A stretch of DNA of 64,000 nt, from positions 604,739,673 through 604,803,672 of the forward strand of contig NC_081408.1 in assembly GCF_030272615.1 (NCBI RefSeq), in the 5' to 3' direction. Under the pieces are notes generated by a model, which was not told the origin of the DNA, ran no database searches, and worked only from the letters and a program-made list of their open reading frames with translations. How positions within the stretch are numbered: position 1 is the stretch's first letter; each line of letters opens with the position of its first letter. This document shows, piece by piece, positions 1 through 11,003 of this stretch. The DNA comes from Cryptomeria japonica (Eukaryota; Streptophyta; Pinopsida; Cupressales; Cupressaceae). Position numbers and translations under genes: made by a program.

Positions 1-1
1 A

Positions 2-1297
2 TCCCATGTTATCTATGCCTTGACTGGTTCAGATTCTCCGTTATATGGACCAATATACGACTACCTTAAACATAATATCTTACCCATTGACCAATCCCGT
101 AACCAAAAACGTAACTTTATCCGACAAGCTGCCCGTTATACCCTTACCGTTGATACTTTATATCGTCGAGGTCTCGATGGTACTCTTCTTCGTTGCCTTG
201 ATCGTAATGATTCCGATTTGGCTTTACACGAGCTTCATGAAGGTATTTGTGGCACACATTCAAGTGGCACTACTCTTGCTAAAAAGCTTCTAAGGATGGG
301 ATACTACTGGCCTACAATGGAAAAAGACTCATATCACTTTGCCAAGAAATGTCCTAAATGCCAAATTCATGGTAATCTAATACATGCACCAACACAGGAA
401 CTGCAGCCCTTTACAACATCATGGCCCTTTTGCCAGTGGGGACTGGACCTAGTTGGCAAAATTCATCCGTCATCTTCAAATGGACACAAGTTTATTATAA
501 CAGCAACAGAATAATTTACCAAGTGGATAGAAGCAGTTCCCATGACCACAGTAACCGGGAAACAAATTGCCTCTTTTATCCTAAATTATTTGATCTGCAG
601 ATATGGTATTCCAAGTTCAATCATCACAGATAATGGACAGCCCTTCAAGAATCAAGATGTCCAAGAACTATGTGAAAAATTCAAAATCCAACATAGGTTC
701 TCTACACCATATTACCTACAGGGCAATGGTCAAGCGGAGGCATCTAACAAGACAATACTGAAAATCCTCAAGAAAACAGTGAATGATGCAGGCAAAGATT
801 GGCATGTACAACTCAATCCAGCACTTTGGGCATACAGGACCAGCATCCGCACACCTACCGGAGCAACACCATACTCATTGGTTTATGGATCAGAGGCTAT
901 TTTACCCCTGGAGGTAGAGATCCCATCTCTTAGAGTCTCTTTGAAAGGCTTAATCCCAGATGAAGAGTATCGAGTCAACCGACTACAAGAGCTTGAGCTA
1001 TTAGATGAAAGACGCCAACATGCTTATACTCATCTCAAAGCATATCAGCAATGCATGTGTAGGAGCTACAATCACAAGGTCATTCCTCGCAACTTCAAGG
1101 TTGGTGACCTAGTACTCAAAGAAAATCCAAGAAATCAGCAAGATCGAGAAAAGAAAGGGAAATTTGAACCTAACTGGTTGGGTCCCTATGTTATCATCTC
1201 CGTTTATGGATCAGGTGCTTATCAGCTAACAAATTCGGAAGGAGATGTGCTTGATGAACCAACTAACATCATCCATCTGAAAAGGTACTATACTTAA
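2..1297 (+). pseudogene. Integrase of Tat element A, one in-frame stop
   Basis: The reading frame enters from the left edge and runs to TAA at 1295-1297, with a single TAA at 512-514. It shows the zinc-binding H...H-C-x2-C module (HEGICGTH around 236-259; CPKC around 350-361), the first catalytic Asp in GLDLVGK (about 446), the second in ITDNGQ (about 630) and the Glu in GQAEASNK (about 738). The last two have 35 residues between them, as in retroviral-type integrases. The C-terminal GPY/F module (NWLGPYVI) and a KRYYT tail end the protein. The stop replaces the Tyr seen at this position in the B copy, so the element is not autonomous. The domain order and the Tat affiliation are well supported. 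Confidence 0.9.
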
Positions 1298-2260
1298 AGT
1301 AGCCTAGTGCACGGAAAAAGCCCAAAACAAACAAAAAAATTAAAAATCCAGAAAAAAGCAAAAATACAAAGTACAATAAAAACAAATGGTGAAAACCTCG
1401 TAAACAGGTGCCCTTGTGAAAGAACGACTCCTCTATCTATTTCCATACCATGTTATCCATACAAACACTATCGGCCATCGCCCGACACTTCTCAAATATC
1501 CATTCAGGACATACTTAGCGTAGTCACTATCCTGATTTGTCTATATATATCCTCCTACCACTAATCCACCATGGCTTGGTAATCACTGTACATGATCATA
1601 TCGAAGGGCACACTCAGCTAGGGGCATTCATTGGTTCAAAAACTTGCAAACATTCCAAACATCACAAATTATCGCCAAAATCAGAGGCATGACATCCAAC
1701 AAACAACACCACGATTCATCGCAAAAACCAAAACAAAGACAATTCACACAAATATCAAGGATGGATGATTTTCTGAAGTACTAAATGTTGCACTATAGCA
1801 TAAAATCTTAACTAGTTTTGCATGTTGAACTTTTTGCATTATTGGATTCTCTTCCTTATGCTTCACAGCTGGAGGTCAGGAGGAATTTCCAATATTTTCT
1901 TAGTCTTCTGTCTGGGAGGCGATCACTTGTACTGTGTGAATACATGCCTCGAGATGTGATACGTCGAATATCACTGAAGGCCTGATTCCACTTAACGCAT
2001 ATAAATGATCTAATCTTGTCTGTTTATGCAATACGCACTCCAGTTGTCCTGGTTCAATTATACCTTGACACTTGTGCTATCTTGCAAAATCAAATATCAT
2101 GTAAATTTTTCTCAGGTCATTATGGTTCAATTATACCATTATGCTTGTATAAATTTTCAACATATCCTAAAATCAATAAATGCTCAATGATGATATTTAG
2201 AAAGAAAGCAAAAATATGGTTATATCGGATGGCAAATACAGAATGAGGGATGCTCCAAAA

Positions 2261-2348
2261 ACAATTAGTTGCATATCATTTTACAATTAGTTGCATATCA
2301 TTTTACAATTAGTTGCACATCATTTTCCAATTAATTGCATACACATCA
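2261..2348. repeat. 22-bp phased tandem repeat downstream of PMD gene (A)
   Basis: The units ACAATTAGTTGCATATCATT start at 2261, 2283 and 2305 and a decayed one starts at 2327, giving a spacing of exactly 22 bp. CATC/CATA-rich sequence continues less regularly to about 2480. Confidence 0.85.
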
Positions 2349-2506
2349 TTCCATATCATAAAACATACATCTCATTTTCAAGATACATCTCACAGCATAT
2401 AAAAGCATACATCCTGCCTCATACATTACATCATATATTTAAGCATTACATCATCACATAAAATCAATGCATCCATATCAACACATCACATGATAAAAAA
2501 TGGTGC

Positions 2507-2507
2507 C

Positions 2508-2540
<33 letters not shown>
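2507..2540. repeat. (TA)n microsatellite
   Basis: Uninterrupted TA dinucleotides, about 16 repeats, in the spacer of element A. Confidence 0.95.
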
Positions 2541-2542
<2 letters not shown>

Positions 2543-4683
2543 AAAACTGATCAAAATGTACAAAATGTGTCCAAACACTGTGTCCAGTACAACAAATAAC
2601 AACTACTCAAAAATACAACAGAGACCATGTCTCTCAAGTATGACTATCTCCTGACGGAGATGGTCTCACTCCAGATGCACCCGCCCCTGGATCTCCAAGA
2701 GGGTCCTGTCTCGGTGGCCCCGTCACACCTCGGCTCTCAGATCGTGTCCCAGTGGCTCGAGATCGACTAGATCTCGACTGTGCAAAACTCTCCACTCGCC
2801 GCTCCCTGGGTACTGCATCCTCGTAATGCCGCCTATAATACTCTACCTCCTGCACTCTCCGCGTCAGCTCTGTAAGGGTGTCTCTCATCGGACCACCCGC
2901 TGCTGCTCTCTGCACACTCGCCAATGCCTCCTTCGCTCATCCTCACTGCTCTATCTCAGTATCTCTCTCAGTGGTCAACTGAGAAATCTGCCGCTGATAG
3001 GTCGCAATCTGCACCTGCAGCTGCTGAACGGTAATCTGCAAGGTCCGGATCTGCGCATCCTCCACATGACCTGGCACTCAAACCCGCAGCGGTACCTGTG
3101 CTGGAGGAACCCCTCCCACTTGCCCTGTCCTCGATGCTGGAGGTGGGAGTACATCTGCCCTCCTCCTCTGTGCTGGTCTCCTCAGCTCCTCCTCACCCCC
3201 CACTGCCGCTAGCACCTCCCCCACTCTCCCCTCCCTCCCAGCTCTGATAGCCAATCCACCTCTCCCTCTCTCTATCCTCCCCTGCCGCACTGCTCTCTCC
3301 ACACCTCTCCCTCCCTGCCTCCCTCTGGCTCCTCTACCTCCTCCTCCTCCATCCTCCCCATCATCTCCCCCATCTCCCTCCTCCTCATCAGAGTCAAACG
3401 CTGGTCTCATCTCCTCAGGATCTGAGATCCTAGCCACCGCCCGCGTAGCAAACAAACGGGCGAACTCATCTGTCATCCCTGCATCCTGAATCTCTGAGGC
3501 ATAGTCCCAGATCTGCCCAGCCAACCCCACAAAATCCTCTACTGCGATCGCACTGTTAATAGTCGGCCCCCAATCGGCCACATCCTGCTGCCTCAGTGCA
3601 TACAAGCATGCTCCCTATGGAACACCCTGCTGGCGCCCGAACTGCCTCAAAACTCGGGTCACCACAAACCGCTCAATGACGAATGGGGTCCTCCCAATCA
3701 AATACCTTGTCATAAATACGAAGGGCATCTCCAGCCCATCCTCCGCCCATACCTCACAACCTGTATACGGTCTCCAGGTGACCGTATCTATGTCGTCAAA
3801 AACCCTCCTCCAATGCTCTAGTTTGTCTAGCTTATGCTGGACAACTAGACCTCTATATCCGTAGGCATATGCTGCCCCTACGGGCCTATCTCTATCTGCC
3901 AGTGGCCTCGCTGCTGGAATGTGCTCCCAGCACCATACCTGTAATAGGGTCATGCCAGCTGACAAACTGTCATACCCGAGGTATACTATCTCATGCAAAC
4001 TCCTGTATAAATGAGCCAGCATCGCTGACCCCCATGCAAACCTCCTGCCCTGCGTAACCATCTCCTCCAAAACTAGTCCCCATCCCACCGAGAATCCCTT
4101 TGACCTGCGATCAGGACAAAGGAATCCCCCAATAAATCCTGCCAGTACAGATGGCAGCGGTGCATAACCCAAATCCAAAAACTCCTGCCAGGGGATCTCG
4201 TAGCCACAAACTGTGTCATCCTGAAAAATGCGGCGCAGTGTCTCTGTGCCACCCTCCTCTGACTGCTCATAGGGAAGTAGTGCCCCTACTACAGGAATCC
4301 GCAAAATCCGGTAGCAATCCTCCGGTGTCACTGTCATCTCTCCAGTGGCAAAATGAAAGGTGTTCGTATCGCTATGCCACCTCTCTGCCAACGCTGTCAA
4401 AAGCCCCCGGTTCACAGTGAACCGAGACATATCCAGAAGTGAGGTCAACCCACATCTCTCTATAATATCCAAATCTGCCTGTGACAATCGTGGTATCAAC
4501 GTCCACGGTCTCGGGAATCTCTCCCTCGACTATACAACACCCAATCGCTCTTGTCAACAAACAAAACATATCCAATATCAGTTTCCACATCAACACAAAG
4601 ATATCAAAATAAAACTTACATCAACAACATGAAACAATTTGCTCATCTACAATCAAAGTTCAAAATCCTATCATTTCATATCA

Positions 4684-4847
4684 ACTTGTAACACAACTCA
4701 AGTTCTTAAAAACCATATCAAAACTTGTAAAACAACTCAAGTACCAAAATCACATAAACTTGTAAAACAACTCAAGTTTCCCACCCATATCAGCTTGTAA
4801 AACAACTCAAGTTTCCAACCCATATCAACTTGTAATACAACTCAGGC
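4684..4847. repeat. 35-bp minisatellite in PMD intron (A)
   Basis: Five copies of ACTTGTAAAACAACTCAAGT start at 4684, 4723, 4758, 4793 and 4828 (spacings 39, 35, 35, 35). The ends ACTTG and CAAGT are complementary, so each unit is a short imperfect palindrome. Confidence 0.9.
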
Positions 4848-5045
4848 TTCCCACACATTGAATTTGAAACAGACCATGCAAATACATCATATTCTGATTA
4901 ATAAAACATGTTGATATCTATACATAACTTGGAAAATCGCAAATCAAAACAAGTTATACAAACACTCATATTGGATAAATTCATCAAAACACGACAGGCA
5001 GATAAAACAAATTTTCAAATCGGCCAAAACTGTAAAATTTTTCAG

Positions 5046-5505
5046 ATGCGCTAAAACAGATCTTCAATGTGCTAAAACACCCCCATGCGCTAGGCTGTCT
5101 CCCCTACTCGCTAATCTATCTGTCCTATGCGCTAGACTCTATCTACGCGCTACTCTTTTCCCCCACTGCGCTACCTAACCCATCCTATGCGCTAGAATCT
5201 GTCTACGCGCTAATCTATCCCTCCTAGGCGCTACCCGTTTAGCCCTATGCGCTAGGTTAGCCCTATGCGCTAAACCCCCTTCCCTATGCGACCCTCTGCG
5301 GCCCCTATGCGCTAGGTCAAACCTATGCGCTAACCTGTTGACGCGACGCGCTACCCAACACTTTCTATGCGCTATTATCCATGCACGCGCTAACCTAAAA
5401 GTTTTATGCGCTAGCCTATAGTTTTCGGACGCAACCCCTAAATTTGAACTTGATGCGCTACTTCACACTTCGTAATGCGCTACTGTGGACCCTAGACGCG
5501 CTAAA
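5046..5505. repeat. GCGCTA array with rigid 21-21-18 bp spacing (A)
   Basis: About 19 exact GCGCTA motifs plus near misses. Motif starts run 5048, 5069, 5087, 5108, 5129, 5147, 5168, 5189, 5207, 5228, 5249, 5267, 5288, 5309, 5327, 5348, 5369, 5387, 5408, 5429. That is an 18-bp step followed by two 21-bp steps, over and over, so three motifs per 60 bp with no exception in 20 positions. It then slips to 5455, 5477 and 5498. The sequence between motifs is largely diverged. The array lies wholly inside the PMD intron. Confidence 0.95.
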
Positions 5506-5739
5506 ACGAAACACCCGAACTTTGAAATTCAAAAAATGCCTAAAAATGACAAAACAAAAAATCAAAAAGGGGTAAAAAACGTTGACTTACTAGTGGTCCA
5601 CGCACTACAGGTCTCCGGTACCTCCGAACATGCTCAAAACGGTGTCTATGATAGGTAATAGGCATTTTCTCTCCAGAGCAAATTCTCTTTCTCCAAAGTC
5701 AATAAAACACAAATGAACCTAAATCAAACCCTTTTCCCC

Positions 5740-5746
5740 TTTTATA
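5740..5746 (-). promoter_or_regulatory. TATA box of antisense PMD gene (A)
   Basis: On the minus strand TCCTATAAAAGGGG lies about 75 bases upstream of the exon 1 ATG at 5665. It has consensus form and position for an RNA polymerase II promoter. Element B has a TATA box about 100 bases before its PMD start. Confidence 0.65.
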
Positions 5747-5839
5747 GGAGGAAAATGAAATTAGGGTTAGCCGACTGGCCCTGTAATATGGTCGCGGTCT
5801 CCCCTATACCAAAACAGTTGTAACTTATCGGGAGATGAA

Positions 5840-6097
5840 TCAATCTGCACACTTTTTACATGCACGAAATCATACACATCATACGAACTTCATCAAATTA
5901 AATAAAAAAATTTCAAAATTGATTCATCTCCCGAGGGGGCATCACCATCAAAATATCGAATCTGGGGCATCACACATCAAATATCGAATCTGGGACATGA
6001 CTTGCAAATTAAAAGAGCGACACAAAAATTGCATTTGATCATAAATCACAAAAACACATCATTTTCTTTGAAATAACATGTGCACACACGTCACTTC
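5840..6097. other. Region between PMD promoter and polypurine tract (A)
   Basis: Non-coding. It contains a short direct duplication of AAATATCGAATCTGGG (5951-5966 and 5978-5993) and shares the CTTTGAAATAACATG-like stretch seen just before the LTR in B. Confidence 0.5.
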
Positions 6098-6111
6098 AAA
6101 GAGGGGCAAAA
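6098..6111 (+). promoter_or_regulatory. Polypurine tract of element A
   Basis: AAAGAGGGGCAAAA immediately precedes the LTR start TGTAGACG. Element B has the same tract on the minus strand. It primes plus-strand DNA synthesis in LTR elements. Confidence 0.85.
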
Positions 6112-7580
6112 TGTAGACGTATAAAAATGACCATATTCCTAAATGAATATTTTATGTTCATTTCTCTATTTAATTAAATCCAATTTAATTAAATTATCCA
6201 CATTCCTCTATTTAATTAAATAAATTATTCAATTTATTTAAATTAAATTCACTATACCCATTTAATGAATAAATCATTTTATTCAATTAAAACCCCCCTA
6301 TCCACTTTTAATTAAATTCAAATTTAATTAAATAGTTATCCCAAATTGAATAAATCAAATTTATTTAATTACAACCAAATTGAATGAATTAAATTATTTC
6401 AATTAAATCTTATTATCCCTCCATCCACTTGCAAAATCCCAAACCCCTTTCTAATCCCTTCTAGAATCTTCTAAACACTTCTAATTAACCTAAAACTCCT
6501 CTAAATTTTGTCACATCCCTAAGCAAAGGGAAGTCACTTCTCAAATGGCTTAAAGTCTTTGATAACCATTAAAGGTTTTCAACCTTCAACCACCAAAACC
6601 CTTAAAGTCTTTGAAAACCATTGAAGGCTTCCAACCTTCAACCACTTAATCCCCAAAGTCTCCAATAACCATTAATGGTTAATTCAAACCCTCCCACATG
6701 GTTAAAACATTTGTTTTGACTCAACCTCTATCCAACCCAAGGGTCTCATCAGGCCATTAATGCTTTGACCATGATTATCTCTTAATCATTTGCACAAAGG
6801 TTTATCCTTCGATTAACTCTTAATCCAGTGGGTAAGCCTAACTTAGACTTGACCCTTAGCCTTTAGATAACCATGAGGTCTTCTCAGGCCTTTAATGCCT
6901 CCAACCCCTTCTCTCAACCCAATCCTATATTGACACTTGTCACCATTTCATTGGTGCCAATTGTGCACATGGATCCCCAACTTTCAAACCTGGCCCTTGA
7001 TTAAACCAATCAATCTTGACCATCCATTGCCCTGTTTATGCTATAAATAGAACTCTCATTCCTCCATTCTCAACAATCATCTTTCAAATTTGAAGCATTA
7101 CACTTATGCTCCAATTCTTTCAAGCTTTCTCATTTCATATATGCTCATCATTTAGCCTCTTTTAGATCATGAATTAGACTAAATATGCATGCTAGAGTAC
7201 TTTCTTTATCATTTTAGCTCAATCATAGACTAAATATATCATGTTAGGATAGTATTCATACTAATCTTGTCATCTTATCATCTAGTGTATTGCATTTTAG
7301 AATCATACATAGCTTAATCTCCATTTCATACTAAAATCTATCAAAGCATCTCTCGTTCTCATATTTGTCATCCCTAAACCATTTTGCTCAGTGATCTGAG
7401 AGCAAAAACATTGGTTTGAGGGACATTGTGAGATAGAGAACCATGGGACCCTCCTTGGGAAGCTGAGTAATACGTTATTACTCCATAGCTTGCACCAAGA
7501 AGTCCTGTGTGTGTGTGTGGATAAGTCATTTGTCATATTTTCACATATTGAATTTTATCAGCCCACTTTTCCCGCATACA
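6112..7580 (+). mobile_element. 3' LTR of Tat element A
   Basis: Starts TGTAGACGTATAAA, ends CCCGCATACA, 1469 bp. The first 300 bp are rich in TTTAATTAAA-type AT runs. A TATA box (TATAAATA at 7042-7049) sits before the CTCTCATTCC start-like region. The middle section (about 6700-7050) is clearly homologous in reverse to solo LTR K, while the U5 ends differ, so A and K are related subfamilies. Confidence 0.8.
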
Positions 7581-7581
7581 G

Positions 7582-7803
7582 TATGTAACCGATGAGAAAC
7601 ACATTTTGAATTGGGATGCTTTACAGGTCCAGGAAATGGGAGGAATAATGATAGAGCCATTCAAAATATTGGAGAGGTGCCAGTGCCAATTGCGCAACAG
7701 AGAGGTTGATCAATGCAAAGTACAATGGAATCAGTATGATGAAAAGAATGCCACGTGGGAGGATACTGAGGAAATCCAGCAGTTGTTTCCTTTTTTGTTT
7801 TAA
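7582..7803 (+). pseudogene. Integrase C-terminus with chromodomain (M)
   Basis: A 5'-truncated frame ending in TAA at 7801-7803. It contains EPFKILERCQCQLRNREVD, then CKVQWNQYDEKNATWEDTEE, which has the chromodomain signature (lysine-x-x-W, then ATWE). In chromoviruses this domain directs integration to marked chromatin. The aromatic cage appears partly degraded (Cys at the expected Arg/Tyr positions of the first strand). It is followed within 75 bases by the polypurine tract, the normal 3' end of a chromovirus. The upstream portion was separated by insertion of A. Confidence 0.85.
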
Positions 7804-7861
7804 TCATGACCTATAGACTCTTTTGGATACATTCAATAAGTGCATCGGGATGATGCACAAA

Positions 7862-7876
7862 TTAAGGGGGGGAGGA
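7862..7876 (+). promoter_or_regulatory. Polypurine tract of M
   Basis: TTAAGGGGGGGAGGA directly before the LTR start TGTCACAACCC. Confidence 0.85.
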
Positions 7877-7981
7877 TGTCACAACCCTCCTTTATCACTT
7901 TTTGATTTAAATACAATTCTATTATGTTTTTGGTTAAACTACTTAAAATGATTGAATAAATGTTTTAAAAGAATAAAATGA

Positions 7982-8001
7982 ACACACACACACACACACA
8001 C
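7982..8001. repeat. (AC)n microsatellite
   Basis: About ten CA repeats within the M LTR. Confidence 0.9.
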
Positions 8002-8705
8002 TTGGAGAATATAATTCAAAAGGCATTATTTTTATTTATTTATTTTCCACTCCCAATTATGGCACATGTTGTAGAAAGAATAAGAACCTTCTAGAGGAAT
8101 CTCCACCAGCTTGCATGTAACTCTCCCACTAAGTTTAATCAATTTGCATGAGTCCAATATTGGAAAAGAATCTCTTTTTTTAATTAAATTCTCTAGATAG
8201 TGGAATTGAGGGATTTTTCTTATAAAATTGTATGCAAGTTTCAAAGAAGGGAGTTGGTTATGTTTTGAAGGAAATTTCCCAAGTTTTAGTAGTAGGATCT
8301 TCTTTGGTAGTCTCATTTTCATTGGAGGATTTTTTTAAGTTGTTGTTTGAAGGATTTATCTCAAGTTGCAAGGAAGGATCAAAAGGATAGCTAGAGGATT
8401 CAACATCAGGCTTCAGTAAACCAGGTTCTCTCCTTTTGTCATATGAGGAATTTGTATTATCAAAAAATATATAGTTTCTAGATTCTTTCGATGAATATAG
8501 TTTTCTGGAAGAAATCATCTCGTAATTGCTAGATAGGAAGAAAATCTATTGTGTTTGCTTAAAGAAATGCAGTGATATAATTCTTTCTCTTTTTAAATAC
8601 AAATGCAGATTTCTCTTGCATATTTTATTTGATCTATTTAAAAGGTAGAAAATCAGATTTTTTGCTTTTCTATTTTCTCTTGAAAACTAGAGATGGTATT
8701 GAATA

Positions 8706-8837
8706 TAAAAATAAATAAATCTCTCTCTGTGAATGAATAAATAAATCTATCTCTCTGTGAATGAATAAATAAATCTCTCTGTGAATGAATAAATAAATCT
8801 CTCTCTCTCTCTCTCTGTCTCTCTGTGAATGAATAAA

Positions 8838-8891
<54 letters not shown>

Positions 8892-8985
8892 AATGAATAA
8901 ATAAATCTCTCTGTGTGAAGAAATAAATCTCTCTATGAGTGAAGAAATAAATCTCTCTGTGAATGAAGAAATAAATCCCCCTCTC
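8706..8985. repeat. GAATGAATAAATAAATCTCTCT minisatellite with long (CT)n
   Basis: About nine copies of a unit GTGAATGAATAAATAAATC followed by variable CT runs; the longest CT run is at about 8843-8888. Low-complexity expansion inside the LTR. Confidence 0.95.
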
Positions 8986-9244
8986 TGAACATTAGTTGAG
9001 AATTAGAATATAAATCCCTCTGTGTGAGCTTTGTATTTCTCAGTATAAACATCTTCCTATTTCTTTGATAATCTGTGCATCGCTGGAGCAAATTATTTCT
9101 CTATTTATTTTATTTCTCTGTTATATTTTCGTCCCTAGGATTAAATTGTTATTCTCACTCTTACATTAATGTTTGCTTTTTATATATACACATACCTGTT
9201 ATATACTCTTCTTTTATCTAATTTAATAATTTGAAAATGTAATC

Positions 9245-9246
9245 CT

Positions 9247-9280
<34 letters not shown>

Positions 9281-9288
9281 TATATATA
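9245..9288. repeat. (CATA)n / (TA)n microsatellite
   Basis: CATACATACATA repeats run into TATATATA in the LTR of M. Confidence 0.9.
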
Positions 9289-9384
9289 ATTTATTTCAAA
9301 CGTTAAAATTTATTAAATGTTGCAAGGCGAATATAAATTAGCAACGACACGGTATTCGAAAATTATTTTGAATGAATAATGAAT

Positions 9385-9575
9385 GGCATGCAGGGGCGAC
9401 AGTTATTGTAACCGCCGGGGGCAGTGGTACCCTCCACTACCCTTGCGGTCACTATCACGGCAGTGGCTGCAGGGGGAGTGGAGGGGCCCGCGGTGTCCCC
9501 TCAACCCTGCGGGCCTGCGCATGCAGGACCGCAGGGGTGATGGGACCTGTGGTCCCCACCACCCCCTCCCTATTT
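9385..9575. other. GC-rich island in the M LTR
   Basis: About 190 bases rich in G and C with many CpG, in sharp contrast with the AT-rich surroundings. It contains small palindromes such as CCTGCGCATGCAGG. The two overlapping short ORFs here have no recognisable domain; I do not call them genes. It could be the promoter-proximal or leader part of the LTR. Confidence 0.6.
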
Positions 9576-10986
9576 ACTATTAAAACAAACAATTCGCTTA
9601 TTTTATTTTTATAGTTAGTTTTTTTAAAAAATTTATTCCTTTTAAATTGTAATTTGGAATTTTAGTAATTACTTTTGGTTAAATTTTAAGTAATTGCTAA
9701 TAATTGCTTTAGTTAAAATTTAAGTTAATAAAATTAGGATTATTGTGTAAAAGATTTGAAATTTAAAATTTTTGTCTCAATCCCTTGAGGATCTATTGGA
9801 TTACTTGATTGATGATTTTAGGCTCACTTAAAAACAAATAAGTCTTATTATTATGATTCGATCCAAAATTTCCAAAAGTATAAACTAATTGCTCATTTGG
9901 AACTAGTAACTCTATAATTAAATATTCTCACGATAGAAGTAAACATTGCTTAATTTTGTATGTAAATGACACAATTTTTGCATCATGCGTATTGCTTATA
10001 TATGAAATTGCATTCATTGATGATCAAGTTATATTTCCATTATCTTCATGCAAGTTACATGTTTTTTTCATAATTGTCATTATTATACCATTATATATTA
10101 ATTAGTTTAGTTGTAGAAGAATGGTATTTCTTTTTATCAAATGGTACTTGGTTGCCATCGAAGTAGTTAAACTTCACAATGTCTAATTAGGTACATTCAT
10201 TTCGTGATTAATTTCAAGCATGATGATTTCATAGCTTCTTAGTTAGAAAACTAAACAAAGGAAGTTGGAAAACCAAAACCTAGCAACGTTTGGTATATAC
10301 AATGCCTCTGGGTCATGCTTACGGTTAATGTCGTTGTGTTGAACTACTACACTTAACGCCTAATAAAGTTGCATCAACGACGTCTGTGGCATCATCCGTA
10401 TAAATTGTCAGGGAGTAATAAGGGACACTTGGAAGTTAAAATCCAAGGGGCGGGTAATCCCTCTTGGATCGATAATCTAACAAGATAATCCTTAAATGAT
10501 TTTACATCTGTTGAGTTAAACGATAGTAAACCCCCTTTAGGGTTGATTAAGTAAAATGTTTTTATGAAATTGATTTAAATCTTGAAGAGAAATTGGTGAT
10601 TGACAATTTGGTCAAGGGTGACGCTTATGATAGGTGTTAAGATGTAGTTGTTTTAGGCCACAAACAATAGGCCATCTTGAGCCTTGTTTTAAGCGCTACC
10701 ACCGTGGGTAGCAACCGCAGAGAAATTGTTTGGGACATTGACCCTAGAAAGGGTTGCATACCCACTAATTAGTTTACATCAAACCATAGAATAGAAAATA
10801 GAACTACATACTTTATGCCTCGATCCCGTGCCAAAACGGGTATGTATGCAGTCTTGGGACGGAGTTGTCCCTAGTACTCAAGCGTTCGTGGGTGGGGTCT
10901 AGGCTTGGTAAGAAGGAGGATTGAGTAAGAATCCTAATTTGAAAGATAATTAAAATGGAAAAAGTAATTCAATGCATACTCAGAAG

Positions 10987-11003
10987 GAATCCCGTATGGA
11001 TTC
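10987..11003. other. Isolated GAATCC-CGTAT-GGATTC hairpin
   Basis: A perfect 6-bp stem with the same CGTAT loop as the array 180 bases downstream. Confidence 0.8.

Larger units (their letters stand above)
1298..2633. other. Non-coding spacer between integrase and antisense PMD gene of A
   Basis: No convincing reading frame. The first ~130 bases are A-rich, as is common downstream of Tat integrases. The second half holds a 22-bp phased repeat (2261-2348), many CATC/ATAC-rich copies and a TA microsatellite. On the minus strand this is the 3' flank of the PMD gene. Confidence 0.6.
4530..5590 (-). other. Intron 1 of the PMD gene (A)
   Basis: Donor CTA|GTAAGT at 5591/5590 and acceptor TATAG|TCG at 4530/4529 keep the reading frame between exon 1 and exon 2. 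Element B has an intron at the equivalent place (after codon 26, also phase 0), which supports the model. Two tandem arrays lie inside. Confidence 0.75.
2634..5665 (-). pseudogene. Antisense plant-mobile-domain gene in Tat element A
   Basis: Two exons on the strand opposite to gag-pol. Exon 1 (5665-5591) starts at ATG with MPITYHRHRFEHVRRYRRP and ends at a GTAAGT donor. The intron is 4530-5590 and ends in TATAG. Exon 2 (4529-2634) stays in one frame and is phase 0 with exon 1. Residues ~35-330 match the plant mobile domain (PMD, aminotransferase-like): AERWHSDTNTFHFATGEMTV, RILRIPV, WRPYTGCEVWAED. An acidic Glu/Asp/Gly tract, an Arg/Gly-rich stretch and a Gln-rich coiled coil follow, ending with YYRRHYEDAVPRERR. 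Total length is about 657 codons. Four stops interrupt it: TAG at 3615, TGA at 3078 and two TGAs near 2941, mostly the result expected from C-to-T change of CGA or CAG codons. The biochemical function of PMDs is not firmly established; cellular MAIN/MAIL1 act in the nucleus with PP7-type phosphatases in silencing. The role here is unknown. Confidence 0.85.
1..7580 (+). mobile_element. Tat-type Ty3/gypsy LTR retrotransposon A (3' part)
   Basis: Only the 3' half lies in the window: the integrase, a long spacer holding an antisense PMD gene, a polypurine tract and the 3' LTR. It is placed in the Tat lineage because its integrase matches that of element B, which has the diagnostic second RNase H, and because the polypurine tract is identical to B's. 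The LTR ends in CATACA and is followed by GTATG and then by the integrase tail of a chromovirus (M). This implies that A was inserted into M, with the 5' half of A and the other GTATG copy to the left of the window. The exact right end is inferred from the TG...CA rule and the start of M-like sequence. Confidence 0.8.

Noticed and set aside
3615-4499. PMD of A starting at the TTG at 4499
   Set aside because: The frame extends upstream to a splice acceptor at 4529/4530 and joins exon 1 with ATG and a TATA box.
5046-5505. Possible repeat protein from the GCGCTA array (all spacings are multiples of three, giving recurring Ala-Leu on the plus strand)
   Set aside because: The frame has several stops (TAG, TGA, TAA) from about 5225 on, no suitable ATG, and the analogous array in B has a 20-bp period that cannot be coding.
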